Source: Capronia americana (lineage: Eukaryota; Ascomycota; Eurotiomycetes; Chaetothyriales; Herpotrichiellaceae). Taken from it: a stretch of DNA of 64,000 bases. Every line of letters begins with the position of its first letter. Within the stretch, counting starts at the first letter, position 1. Of the stretch, positions 42,839 to 53,769 are shown one piece after another. The stretch is from positions 186,001 to 250,000 of the forward strand of contig JADWQD010000008.1 in NCBI GenBank assembly GCA_016110215.1, given 5' to 3'. A program made the position numbers and the translations under genes. A model generated the notes under the pieces. It was given only the letters and a program-made list of their open reading frames with translations, was not told where the DNA came from and searched no databases.

Positions 42839-44667
42839 GAGCTGCAATTTGGTATACCGTATCCTTTCCTTGTCAGATGTTCACTCGAAATCGCCGAATT
42901 CTGTGCTGCAATGGAGTTAATAAGAGGTTGAAGGCTCGCCATCCATCCTTCGGTGGGTGTTTGCAATCTAGAGTCGCGGCAGCGCAGGCATCTGCTGTAG
43001 TGGGTCAACATACACCAGAACAATGGGCACCAGCCATGGAAGATGCCAGGGCCAGGGAAAACTAGCCAACACGAAGAAGTTCCTCTACAGAACTACCCGG
43101 CAGCCACAGGACAGCCTCGGTCTTCTCACGGCAGCCTTGATTGCATCTCGGGAAACTGAATTGGCCATTCATTCCGAAAGGCGACAACGGCGAGGCTCAG
43201 ATGGTTCGTGTTCGTGCATGTGGCCTTGAAACCTGATCTATTTGGGAATGGACAACCGTGGTCCACGAGAAGAAGTGGCAAGGACAGCTAAGCGAAGCTG
43301 GAGCAGCCTCGCAGGGATAAAGCACACACCCATTGCGGTTGGCCAGGTTTGGGACTGTAGGTCTGGAAACATTGCGCAGTGCGGCTGAACAGTGAGGTCG
43401 AGGTCATTGAGCCGACGATTCATCATCGACAGGAGGAGCGATTGGTTAACGAGGGAGAAGGAGGGTCACTAGCAACGTTCATTAGTTTGGAAGTCTAATA
43501 CGCAGTAGATGGAATTGGGACGGAGGGCAGGCCAGGCTGATCGCGAACATCTAGCCAAGAGATACTCGAGGTTGCACAATCCTCGACGTTGGTTCGCCTT
43601 GGTGTTTCCGGTACTTCTTCTACTCCGGACTCGTGTGTGATCCTCTAGAAAGGCGCAGGGAGAAGAAGGAAGACGCAGAGCTGTTGTCGAGTTGAAATCT
43701 AGTGTCGACACAAGAACTAAAGGTAAGGAAGCCATCAGTGACGGTCCTGTAAGCGTTTTCAAACCTGCATCTCCCGGCGGCTGGTCGCGTGGTGAATGCG
43801 CCCGGCTGGAGCCATCGGCACCGCAGGGGCCCAAGGACAGCCAACCAAAACCAAGACGCTGCCCCCCGCTCGCTCTCAAGCATGCTTAAGCTCACTTTTA
43901 GCTCTTCCCAAAGCTTCTGTCTCAGGCTCGCCCGTTGCACTGCTCATCTTCCTCTCACCTCACCTTAGTTTCTACCATTTTCTTTCCGAGTCGTTCGAGA
44001 AGACTAATACAGTAGACTCTTCGTTGGCAGCCACGCAGACTGATGAACCGACACGGAATAATAATGTTCCTCGCCGAAAGTAGCTGCCTTCTGTTCGCCC
44101 GTCAGGCCGACCTCGTCAAACTCCAATTCGGCCTCGATCACTCCGGCAAACCCAACATGCAATTGTACTCTTCATCATCTACAATGCCTCTCAGATGAGG
44201 TCAGAGGTGCGATCTCAATGCCGTGGAGGCTGCGATATGTGCCTGTCACAGAGTCACCGATATGGATGATTTGATACCTGCCACAACCCGAGTACGGTGA
44301 TGGACATTGGCGGACGGACTGAAGAACTGAAGCACTGGCTCAGATTCTTGAGCTCTTTTCGCAGTTCGGCTTCCAGTCGATCATGCTCTCGGTCAAGTGC
44401 ATAACTCTCGACTGTACCTAACTTTATCCTGGGGGCTTTAGGCACTGGAGGGATCGGTCCAGTGCTACTAGGCTTGGTCTCTGTCCCCACATCAGCTTAC
44501 TGGTCATGGCTCACAGTCTTGCTAAATATCACTTGACAGATCGTGACTGCTGCTGACAAGTCCAGGTTCACTGATATATCATATCATCGCGTGCATATGT
44601 TGCAGGTGTCACCAGTTGCGCCTCCCATTACAACCCGGTCGCAGCTGGTGAGCAAACAGAACTGACC
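42839..44667. other. Intergenic region, nothing supported
   Basis: This 1.8-kb stretch separates the divergent DUF3433-like and bicupin genes. Open frames of 60-136 codons on both strands show no domain. No repeat or RNA gene was seen. Confidence 0.4.
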
Positions 44668-45810
44668 ATGCATCTCACAAATTTCCTCCAGACCGCCTTC
44701 CACGGTTTGCTTTTCTCTACGCAAGACACTGACCTGCAGCCCGACAACGTGCGAGCAGCCACTAGCTTTCATCTGGCGACATCTCTGACCGCCGCTTTGT
44801 CTTCAGCGGCCACCATCCCAGCATCATCAAACGGCCTGGTGGTTACTTCCGCCCCCACGACGGCTCAGCCCTACGTTTTGCCGAATCTGCAAGGCCAAGC
44901 TGTGGACTTCGGTGGCTTGATCATCCGCACCCTTGTCCCTAACACCACTACGTCTGGAGCCTTCTCACTGGTCGGTGTCAATTCAGGCCCGGCGCCCCTA
45001 AACCTCATCCATCATCACAAAGAAGTCGAGGCATTCTACACCCTCAAGGGCAGCGTGCAAGTTTTCCACAATGCCGACATCGGTCGAGAGCTACGCGCCA
45101 ATGACTTTGTATTCCTTGCTCCCGGCAACAACCACACATATCGACCCAACGACCTCGATTTCCAACTCACCCTCGGTATGGCTCCTGGCGGCATCGACCA
45201 GTTCTTCGCTGCGGCTGGGAACTCATACAGCTCGCAAGCTCCCTTCAATCCAGAAGGCTCTCCGGAACTCAATGTCACCAAAGTTCTAGGCCTGATGCCC
45301 CAGTACAACATTGTACCTGAGCCATTCAACACCATCAATGTGGACTGGGTCAATGGCACGACGCCCGACGGCCTAGATACCTGGCATGTCGCGGACCAGT
45401 CGTTACCAGACGACCCTAGCCAAGCTTACTTCGTCTCCAGCAACCGCGGCCCCAAATACCTGCATCAGAGAAGCGGCCAAGTTGTCGGCCAGCTGGCGTC
45501 AGCGAAGCAGACAAACAACAAATTGACCGTCTCCACAATTGCCATGAAGCCAGGCTGCAAGCAATCCCATGTGGCATTCGCCGTCGACCAAGCATTCCAG
45601 GTGACGGAGGGCCAGTTGAATTTGGAGATTGACGGCGAGTCAGCACAGTTGATCTTCGGTGACGTCGCGTTCATTCCGAAGAATACTGTCTTCACGTATT
45701 GGTCAACTGTTGGGTTCACGAAAGTTGTGAACTGGGCCGCCGGGCCTGGACTTGCCGACTTCCTCATCTCGGACTCCGAGGCGTGGTCTTATGGTGTTTG
45801 GCCTGCGTGA
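44668..45810 (+). CDS. Bicupin dioxygenase, quercetin 2,3-dioxygenase-like
   Basis: A single frame encodes 380 aa. The first cupin (residues ~90-200) carries the metal-site pattern HHHKEVEAFYTLKG (His115, His117, Glu121) and a later His in APGNNHTYRP, as in copper-dependent fungal quercetinases that split the flavonol ring and release CO. The second cupin (~280-365) has FQVTEGQLNLEIDG and DVAFIPKNTVF without a full His set, also as in that family. AYFVSSNRGPKYLH matches the linker. The start is uncertain. The hydrophobic FHLATSLTAALSSAATI at ~33-50 looks like a signal peptide placed internally, so a missed 5' intron or later start is possible. The substrate is inferred from the family only. 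Confidence 0.78.
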   Translation: MHLTNFLQTAFHGLLFSTQDTDLQPDNVRAATSFHLATSLTAALSSAATIPASSNGLVVTSAPTTAQPYVLPNLQGQAVDFGGLIIRTLVPNTTTSGAFSLVGVNSGPAPLNLIHHHKEVEAFYTLKGSVQVFHNADIGRELRANDFVFLAPGNNHTYRPNDLDFQLTLGMAPGGIDQFFAAAGNSYSSQAPFNPEGSPELNVTKVLGLMPQYNIVPEPFNTINVDWVNGTTPDGLDTWHVADQSLPDDPSQAYFVSSNRGPKYLHQRSGQVVGQLASAKQTNNKLTVSTIAMKPGCKQSHVAFAVDQAFQVTEGQLNLEIDGESAQLIFGDVAFIPKNTVFTYWSTVGFTKVVNWAAGPGLADFLISDSEAWSYGVWPA

Positions 45811-46219
45811 ATAACCTGCATGGGGACTTTGTAGCAGTATTCTATTTGTGCGCGGCACTGTAACGAATGCATCACATGGGGCTTGGGGCGGAGTTTGAAA
45901 TGGAGATAGGGCTGGAACCCTTGTCGTGTAGATATCTAGTCTCAACCCTACCTAGTCCAAGGAGGAGGAAGTGCGTTTCTGCACCACAAAGCATTATCTT
46001 GATCCTACGGCGTAGCAGGTATTACTGAAAAAAGTTCCTCTTGGTGTATCATATGGTCACGTGCCTGGTCACGTATTTCTCGTAAAAGGGTTGCTCTTCG
46101 TGCAATATTTCAAGACCACTACATTTGAAATAAAGCCGGGTACCTGCTAAGCGACCTACATCTGTAGGTGACATGGGCCTTTATGCCCTACGGAATATTT
46201 TTTCCCGTATAGCGACAGT
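45811..46219. other. Convergent intergenic region
   Basis: About 400 bp lie between the bicupin and NCS1 permease 3' ends. One CACGTG at 46058-46063 and a nearby half site are present; nothing else is seen. Confidence 0.4.
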
Positions 46220-47773
46220 TCAACGCCCGAAATACTTCAACTCGAGATACCTCGCCGGGGTGTACACCACGGCCGTGACCACGAAGGCGAACTCATTGGC
46301 CACATCGCCACCATATGATCCGATCAAGGCACCTAATGGACCTGTATACCACGTCTCGACCATCCCCATGACCCAAGCGACGACGCCCAACGCGAAGGCC
46401 GTAGCTGCGGCCAGGCCGAGAGGCAGCCTGCTGGGGTCGTTCCAGCCGTCGAGGTCGTAGTTATTGAAATCGCGCTTCCGGAAGATGACGTGCTCGGAGA
46501 AGAGGATGACAAAGTAGGACGTGCACCAGTAGCCGAGCAGGGACAGGAAGTTGACGAGATAGGTGTTGAGCTTCTCGCGGCCGCCGACGGCGATGCCCAG
46601 GATGGCGGCGAAGCACAGGAACGTCCAGATGAAGCGCGGGACGCGGGCGAACGGGCGCGCGAACTGCTGGCAGCTGATGGCCGCGCTGTAGATGGAGATG
46701 ACGTTGGTGTTGATGCCCGACAGGACGAGCAGGCAGAGGAGGAACTTGGCGAAGCCGCGCGGGTGCAGCATCGTCTGGATGAGGAAGCCGAGGCCCTGGT
46801 TCTCGTACGCGTCCTCCCACGTCGGCTTGTTGTTGAGCGCCGACGCGACGACCGCGCCGGCCACCATGCCGATGCTCGTCGGGATGGAGATGCCAAAGGT
46901 GGTCATGAGGAAGACCTTGACGCGCGACACCCGCGCCGGGTAGTGCACGTAGTAGTCCGAGGCCATGGTGCACCACGACGCGCTGGAGCCGTAGACGATG
47001 GCGATCAGCGAGAGCACCGTGCCGGAGAGGTCGGCGCCGTGCAGCGACGACGGCGTCGTGTTGTCCGCGTGCCCGCCCGTCTCGCCGTAGATGATCATGA
47101 AGATGACGAAGAAGATGAACCACGCGTACCGCTCGTAGATGAGGATGGCGTGCAGTCCTACAAAGGAGATGGCCAGCGCGACGACCGCCAGGATCACGAT
47201 CCCCACCACCAGCGACACGTGGCCGTCCGCCACGGCGTTGAGCGCCAGCCCGCCCGTGATGCACGACACGGCCGCCCAGCCGATCTGCTGCACCGTGTTG
47301 AGGGCCGCGATGATCTTGTTCGGCCACCACCCGAAGCTGTACCGCGACACGCTGATCTGGCGGAGGCCCGTCGCCGCGCCGAACGTCGCGCAGTAGCCCG
47401 TCACCGCCCCGCCGAGGATGCTCGCCAGGATGTAGATCGGGATGCTCTGTTTGAGCGAGAGACCGAATTCCCAGCCAAGAAAACCTGTTGCGAAACAGGA
47501 CGTGTTCATCGTGCCGGACGCCCAGAGGAGCGCCATGGTCAGCTGTTCGTGCCACGGCACGGGCTTCTTGTCCTCGGATCGCTTGCGGTCGATGGCTTCG
47601 CTTTCCACGCCGAGTCTGCGGTCCATGCGCGCCTCGAGCCGGCGGAGTCGCGACAGAATGCCATCGTCCTGCCGGATGATCGTGTTGTTGTAGAGTTGCG
47701 GTTCTTCGGATCCCGAGACCGGGCTAGGAGAGACCTCGAAGCCCTTCTCGTCGTCGAACGCCTTGGAAGCCAT
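46220..47773 (-). CDS. NCS1 purine-cytosine permease
   Basis: A single exon encodes 517 aa, the usual length for the Fcy2/FcyB group of the NCS1 family. The N-terminal ~90 residues are cytosolic. About twelve membrane segments follow, with family blocks MALLWASGTMNTSCFATGFLG in the first segment, FGAATGLRQISVSRYSFGWWPNKIIAALN, and YGSSASWCTMASDYYVHYP. These proton symporters import cytosine, adenine, guanine or hypoxanthine across the plasma membrane. The coding sequence is strikingly GC-rich at third positions between ~46490 and 47450, far above the flanking genes, and this creates long shadow frames on both strands. The ATG at 47773 starts a normal family N-terminus. Confidence 0.92.
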   Translation of the reverse strand: MASKAFDDEKGFEVSPSPVSGSEEPQLYNNTIIRQDDGILSRLRRLEARMDRRLGVESEAIDRKRSEDKKPVPWHEQLTMALLWASGTMNTSCFATGFLGWEFGLSLKQSIPIYILASILGGAVTGYCATFGAATGLRQISVSRYSFGWWPNKIIAALNTVQQIGWAAVSCITGGLALNAVADGHVSLVVGIVILAVVALAISFVGLHAILIYERYAWFIFFVIFMIIYGETGGHADNTTPSSLHGADLSGTVLSLIAIVYGSSASWCTMASDYYVHYPARVSRVKVFLMTTFGISIPTSIGMVAGAVVASALNNKPTWEDAYENQGLGFLIQTMLHPRGFAKFLLCLLVLSGINTNVISIYSAAISCQQFARPFARVPRFIWTFLCFAAILGIAVGGREKLNTYLVNFLSLLGYWCTSYFVILFSEHVIFRKRDFNNYDLDGWNDPSRLPLGLAAATAFALGVVAWVMGMVETWYTGPLGALIGSYGGDVANEFAFVVTAVVYTPARYLELKYFGR

Positions 47774-48363
47774 CGGTGATCTAGCTCTCTCTCTTCAAGT
47801 TTGAGAGTGACGGGCGAGAGAGCAGCTATCTCGCAAGGTGCGGGGAAGAGAGCTCACATCCATGGCCAGCGCCACGGTGCACAGCATCGTATTTATTCCT
47901 GCCACACGCGGGCTCTTAGCGGGGTGATGTGAGGTCGTGTGCCCGCAATGACCTGCCTAGAGGAGGGTAAGGCCTGCATATCACTTCCAGACCAGCTTTC
48001 GATTCGGGTTCGACGAAAACTCTGCGAGATAGCGCCGGGAGCGACGATTGGAGGGAACTGCTACAGTATCTGGGCGAATCCCACGAAGCTGACAATCAGG
48101 GTGTCAGGGTTGCATTCGGCAGTGGTCCGTGGTGCTGGAAGCGAAGGGACAACTAAGGATTTTAAGCATTGTGCTTGGCTCCATCTCCGGAAAGCTTGGT
48201 GCCGGTTTCCTCTTCAAGCCGGGCCGTCGCGTGGCTTTATTCGACTCAATCACCGGCGGTCGAGACAAGTACATAGCATGGAGGGAATGCAGCAAACATG
48301 GGTAACGGTCTCTCTAGCCTTCCAATACTACAAGTAGCTTTCTTCGAAGGCGCCCTTGAGGGG
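47774..48363. other. Upstream region of the NCS1 permease
   Basis: About 590 bp lie between two minus-strand genes and should contain the permease promoter. A 132-codon plus-strand frame has no domain. Confidence 0.4.
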
Positions 48364-50520
48364 TCATGACCTCTGATCGTGCGTCTCACACGATTCGACA
48401 ACGCGATCCCCCGTTGGATCACTCTGGCCATTGGAGTCTCTCGAATCGTGGGGTGGCGGAATCGTAGATTCAACCTCCCTGGATTCGACAACGTCGCTCT
48501 TCACCTTGGTCTTACCAACCTCAACCTCCCTGGGTTCGACCACTGCATTCACCTCGTTCTTAACAACCTCACTCTCCTGATCAACAGGATGGAAGGAACC
48601 AAAAAAGGGGCTGTCCGGGTTGGCAATCGCTTCTAAATCCAGAACAAAACCACCATCAACTGCTGTCCTGGGGATGGATTGGTCCAGCGAGGATTTGTCC
48701 CAAACTCCCAATCCTAAATGCTCAAACAGCAAACGCTGCATCTGAAGATGATTGTCCATTTTCCAGGCGAGCTGACGATAGTGGGCATTTTTGCCCTTCC
48801 GCCGAACTAGTGTACCAAGGGCCTCTACGAAAAACGATGCGATGATGATCAGGCCTGCGATGGTGAAGGTAACGGCGAGTCCTAGAATAGAGAAAGACTG
48901 AGACCCTTGCGTGTCTCTGGTACGCTGTGACTGGCACTGATCATATGGTGAGCCTGGGTCGCTAGGCAGGATCTGACCGCCAGCAGTGGAAGCAGGACCC
49001 GTTGCATATTCCTGGACCAGGTGCTGCAGTAACGCCAGGCCATCCTGGATCCAGCCGGATACTTCAATGTGCCACTGATTGGTAGGGAGCGCCAATTGCA
49101 CCAAGCCGTTCAGCCTCTCTTGCGCCCTCAATGCAGTATATTGTCTGAGATAGACCACATCCTTAATGTTTGTGAAGGCCACGGCATTTACGATTCGTAA
49201 TGCGGTCGTTGTTTGTGCAGTGGACAATAACACGTTATCCAAAGCCCCAGCAACTAACGCATCAAATAATTGATACTTGCCAAGGAGCGGCGAGCAGACC
49301 CCGGTCATGGCGTTGCAGATCTGATGTTGTTCAGTGCAGGCCAGCACACTAACCACCCTGTCAGCTTCGTACCCTGTTGGAAGTGACGCATTGGTCGTGT
49401 CCATCGGATAATGGGCTGAGAACACGGGGTCATCGCATGGTTGTAGAAACCGGACACCGTTGAATGCGATAAAATGTATTGATACGTCAGCATCTTGTCG
49501 TTCAAGGCCTTCGATAGGTTTCCAGAGACCGTATTGAGCCTTATCAGGCCAGGCCTCTTGTGATGTGATCGTGTATCCGACGTCACTCTTGGATAGGAGC
49601 GCCTGATAATTGAAAGTGTAGCTCGACAATCCTTGAATCGGGCCGTAGTAGTATTGTACCAGGTTCTCCTCGTTGTAGACAATCTCGGTGGCATTCAGGT
49701 TGGTGGTATTAGCGATCGCTGCATATCCGCCGGTGGGAATAGGCGCGCATATGCTATTTCGCTGGTAACGGATACGCTGCTCGGGCGGTGCGTTGATACC
49801 CAAGTGTATGTGGGAGTCTATCGGGCCAGCAGTGACTTTGAACGCCAATCCCTCAACGCAAATCTCGGAATCTTGGAAAGGGCAAGCTGCATCCGCATCT
49901 TCTTGCCATGAGAGACTCGTTGTAGGAAATAGTTCGCATTCTGGAGACGTTGCGTTCTCCAGATAGCAAGTTCTGGCATACCTTGCAGCATTCGAAAGGT
50001 CTGCCGCCGCCTTTTGCATCATCACCGAGGTTGATGAGATACTATCACTGGTGGCAGTGGTCGAAGGGATCCAAGCGCCGCACGCATCACCACTAATCAG
50101 TCGGTAACTTGATGCTCCGCTGGAGATTGTCGAGGAGAACAACGCCAAAATTGCCATCGCTGCCATATACAGAAGTGCGAATATTGCCCACAAGCTGCTC
50201 CGTAAGATCGGTTTCTCCGAGCTTGCTCGCCAATACCAGCACTGCATTAAGAACATCCACGCCGCGTCTCCTGGTGAGGAGACGTTGCGCAGGATATTCT
50301 GCCGCTGATGATGCAAGCCGTCGGCGGGCTTTTTCTTGGATCTGGTCTGATGAGCAGCGAAACAGAGAATGCGCCAAAGTCTGCCGCCGGTCAAGGTAAC
50401 GATTAAAGCAATCGCTGCCAGTAGAAGGTTCCCATCTCTAGATGTGAGAGTCAAGGTGGCACCGAGAATCTTTCCACGATCCCAATCCGTCCAAACGCCA
50501 GTGTAGATCCGGTAGGACAT
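48364..50520 (-). CDS. Uncharacterised 718-aa membrane protein
   Basis: A single exon encodes 718 aa. I do not recognise a named domain; it resembles a group of large hypothetical membrane proteins common in Pezizomycotina. Two or three membrane segments lie near the N-terminus (LLLAAIALIVTLTGG, SLWAIFALLYMAAMAILALFS). Then comes a long region (~145-560) with many cysteines and Asn-X-Ser/Thr sites, probably outside the cytosol (GDACGAWIP, NDKMLT-like loops, CNAMTGVCSPLLGKY). One strong segment (LAVTFTIAGLIIIASFFVEAL) lies near residue 570. The C-terminal ~70 residues are charged and repetitive (VVEPREVEV, VVESREVES). The topology suggests a surface receptor-like or scaffold protein, but no function is assigned. 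Confidence 0.75.
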   Translation of the reverse strand: MSYRIYTGVWTDWDRGKILGATLTLTSRDGNLLLAAIALIVTLTGGRLWRILCFAAHQTRSKKKPADGLHHQRQNILRNVSSPGDAAWMFLMQCWYWRASSEKPILRSSLWAIFALLYMAAMAILALFSSTISSGASSYRLISGDACGAWIPSTTATSDSISSTSVMMQKAAADLSNAARYARTCYLENATSPECELFPTTSLSWQEDADAACPFQDSEICVEGLAFKVTAGPIDSHIHLGINAPPEQRIRYQRNSICAPIPTGGYAAIANTTNLNATEIVYNEENLVQYYYGPIQGLSSYTFNYQALLSKSDVGYTITSQEAWPDKAQYGLWKPIEGLERQDADVSIHFIAFNGVRFLQPCDDPVFSAHYPMDTTNASLPTGYEADRVVSVLACTEQHQICNAMTGVCSPLLGKYQLFDALVAGALDNVLLSTAQTTTALRIVNAVAFTNIKDVVYLRQYTALRAQERLNGLVQLALPTNQWHIEVSGWIQDGLALLQHLVQEYATGPASTAGGQILPSDPGSPYDQCQSQRTRDTQGSQSFSILGLAVTFTIAGLIIIASFFVEALGTLVRRKGKNAHYRQLAWKMDNHLQMQRLLFEHLGLGVWDKSSLDQSIPRTAVDGGFVLDLEAIANPDSPFFGSFHPVDQESEVVKNEVNAVVEPREVEVGKTKVKSDVVESREVESTIPPPHDSRDSNGQSDPTGDRVVESCETHDQRS

Positions 50521-51808
50521 CTCTTCTGTTGTGGGATATGGAGACTTGAAAGAGGCATCAAGGGAGTGCTTTAGTCACAGAGGTGTTCAGCGACATGGTT
50601 ATGTACCAGGAGGGGAACTGCTCGCAGCCTGATCCCCAGCCCATGACCGGTCACCCGGCCAAGGACAAAATGTGCCTCACATCGCTTGGCTCACCTTGGC
50701 GGAGCTGTTAGCTCTTTTCCAAGTCCACCATAACGACGCCGCACATCGAAACTAGCCGGCCATGGGCTCGTCTCGCGCAAGTTCTCGTCAAGTGCTTTCG
50801 GGTCCTCGCCAGCCTTACTCTGTAGTGCGCAACCAAGTCACTCAAAATAGCTGAGAGCTATCCTCCCTCACCTTTTTATTGGCGCATTGCCCCACGCACG
50901 CAAGTGATGGAATTCTCCCCCCACAGCCTTGTGATGCAAGGCTGTGATGAATCGCTCCACGTGAGGCGTTGCTGACATATCGCATGAGGTGGTGTAATGA
51001 TGCGGTACGAGGAAGAGAGTGTAGGAGGTCTGACTTTCGAGTAAATGCTGTACAAGTAGTGAGGGTCGTGGTGTATCTGCGGTCCAAGTAGGTTTCCTTG
51101 AGCGGGGGGGCGGGAGTGACGGCACAAGCTAGCGGAACGTCGTGCCGGTTGGGAGGGGGTGCCCGCGAGCGGTTTTCCCATCGCTTGGTAATTCGACGGC
51201 TCCTCGATATCCTCCAATGACTGGCGGCTTGACTCTGTAAGTACACTTGATGTGCGACCGAAGCATCCTCGGCATGGCCTGTACGCCGAACGTCGCCGAC
51301 CTTGCCTGCGTGGTTCGCTGGAAATTAATTCTCAGATGTGTATTCCGCAGTCCCCAATATCACTGTTGTCCACTAACTCCGCACCGTGGGTCCAACCAAG
51401 GGATCTGTACTGGCTTCTGCCTCCCCATAATAAACGGGATATTCTCCACCCCGCTTACCACCCCCCCGGGTGGGGTTTACTAACATCGACTTCAGATACA
51501 GTCACGCAGGTGGTGCTGGTTGGCTCCAACACCTGTCCGGGGATCAGCTCACCCACTTGGGCGCCCCTATCTACAATTCGAACAGCGGAGTAAATTATTC
51601 TCTTCCGGGGAGAGCTGAGCTGGTACCAAGGAAGCAAGAAAGCTGGACCCGGCCCTGACTATCGCTGGAGGTGGCTACCAGTAAAAGGCCTCGATCCTGA
51701 ACCAAGTACATCAGAAGAAATGGGCATTTTGGGACCTGTGTAATTCAAGTCGACGTCTCTAAGAAGGCGGCCTCGAAGAGACAACGCGGAGGCATTTTCC
51801 AAGGTAAA
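50521..51808. other. Intergenic region, nothing supported
   Basis: This 1.3-kb stretch lies between the 718-aa membrane protein and the MFS permease. Overlapping short frames at 50840-51250 (minus) have no domain. Confidence 0.4.
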
Positions 51809-53769
51809 TTACAATGCGACTACGGCAATATCTCGATGTTCAGTGCTGGCATGCTTCTCCGATGCTTCAATCTCTTTCTGAGTGACTTGGCCTATGGCGA
51901 ATTCTAGCATTCCTGTTAGCCAGACACGACGAGAGGTAATTACAGCACCGGGCCACTTACGGTCAACTTTTGTGTGTTTGAACTTTCGTGCCGGGACACG
52001 ATTCTCGAACATCAGATCGATTTCGCCAAAGGAGCGATCCTTGGTCTCGGGAAGGCGAAACCAGCACCAAATGTTGCAGAGCAGGTTAGTGCCCGCGTAG
52101 AACAGGCCCGTCTTTGCACCCCAATTCCACGCTGTGGCGAATTGTCAGCTTAGGAACCCAGCAGCGGCGCAGGCGCAGGCGAAACTTACAATCGGCTGCA
52201 ATCATGCGAGGCGTCACCGAGTTGTTGAAGATGCCCGTCAGATTGTAGACGAATCTTCCAATCACGATGGTCTTGTACCTCAGTCTTCCCGACGGGGTCT
52301 CGGCGACGATGGGATAGCAAGTGGGTCCGACAGTGATCATGTTGATCAGGGTCGAGACAACCAGCAAGATGCCAATGGCCAATTGGGCATGTTTGGAAGA
52401 AGACCATCCGAGACCGCCAATCGCGACGAGGCAGAAAAACATGAGTGTCAAGCCACCCATGTAGATGGTCGCTCGCCCGAGATGAGGGAACATCAACCAA
52501 CAGATGATGCCACCAATGATATAGCAGGCCGAGAGGGAAATGTTGACGTCGAACGCTTGCAGTTCAGAAAAGCCAGCCGCCTCAAGGAACACGACGGAAT
52601 AGCCAAGGATCGCATTGCCGCAAAGGATCTGTGCCGCCCAAACGACGCAGTTCTATCGAAAAGCTGCGTCAGTGAGAGATTCCAGGCAAAAGAAGTATTT
52701 CAACTTACGATCTCGGTGCGACGCAGATTCGTGCCCCTAAAACACTCGAGGAAGCTGGCACCAGCTGTCTCGGCTCTTTCAAGTTCTGTCGTGTATTTTA
52801 TATAGGCCAAGCTGGCATCGACCTCCCTCTCCTTGTCGGGCGTTTCTTGCCTGAGGCGCTGCAAACTCCTTCGCGCAAGTTCGAACTTGCCGCGGCGAAC
52901 GGCATTCCACGGAGACTCTGGGGCATAATAGGCGGCAATGAACAAGGGAACAGGCCAGACAAACTGGAGTGCAAAGGGCAACCTCCAGCCGAGGTTCCCG
53001 TCGATGCCGGCGACGGCTCGTACAACGCCGGACGAGAGGAGGATACCTGCTCCCCAACACATGCAGACGTACGCCGTCACGTATGGCCGAAGGATTGTCG
53101 GGACGACTTCAGAAGCATATGTGGTCGAGAGCGTCTACTTCGAATTAGCTTGTTCTCCTTACTGGTGGTGTGGAGAGGCCTCACTGACCTGGAAGACACC
53201 CCACGGGATCCCACACATGGCTTCACCAAAGGCCAAGACCGAGAGCGAAGGGGCGAAGACGGGGATGAACAGGACGACTGCCATCCAGACCATAAACAGC
53301 ATCATCGTGGGTCGACAGCCAAATCTGTCCTGGGTGTAGGCGTTGACCAAGAGGCCTGCCAATTGGCCAACAAGGGCTGAATTTGATAAACCCGACTGCC
53401 ACCTGGCTGGGATAGTATGTTTCCCTGTTTTCGGGTCTCGGATGCCAAACCGGGTTTGGAACTGCGTTTGGCCATAGAAGGACGTGATCTATGGAACCGC
53501 AGTCAGTATAACTCATGTTCCGTGTTGCCACCACCGAGCATGGGGAGCCATACAATGACCAAGTCATAGCCTTCCATGACGAGACTGGTGGACAGGAGCA
53601 TGGCCCAGAAGACCGCCTTCTTATACTTCGACAAGGCCTGGCGGATGGTGAGCTGCCTGTCCGCGGCATCGCTCTCTTGTGCATGGCGGACCAATTCGCG
53701 AGTCTCATCGTGGGTGGCGTCTAAGATATGGCGCTCAAAGGCCGCAGGAACGACCTTCTCTGTCTCCAT
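51809..53769 (-). CDS. MFS sugar permease, alpha-glucoside/maltose permease type
   Basis: Six exons on the minus strand (53554-53769, 53189-53488, 52709-53134, 52190-52652, 51961-52131, 51809-51912) encode 559 aa. All five introns are 48-65 nt and keep the frame. Family motifs are SLVMEGYDLVIVITSFYGQTQF in TM1, NAYTQDRFGCRPTMM (the A-like motif between TM2 and TM3), TYASEVVPTILRPYVTAYV, PESPWNAVRRGKFELA in the central loop, and PETKDRSFGEIDLMFE at the C-terminus. This is the fungal disaccharide:H+ symporter branch, which transports maltose and other small oligosaccharides at the plasma membrane. It is divergent from a beta-L-arabinofuranosidase gene, so an arabinose-containing disaccharide is a reasonable substrate guess. 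Confidence 0.9.

Noticed and set aside
46490..47779. 429-codon open frame on the plus strand opposite the NCS1 permease, and a 364-codon frame at 46461-47555 on the minus strand
   Set aside because: Both are shadows caused by the very high GC3 of the permease gene. Their translations are Arg/Asp/His-rich without domain character.
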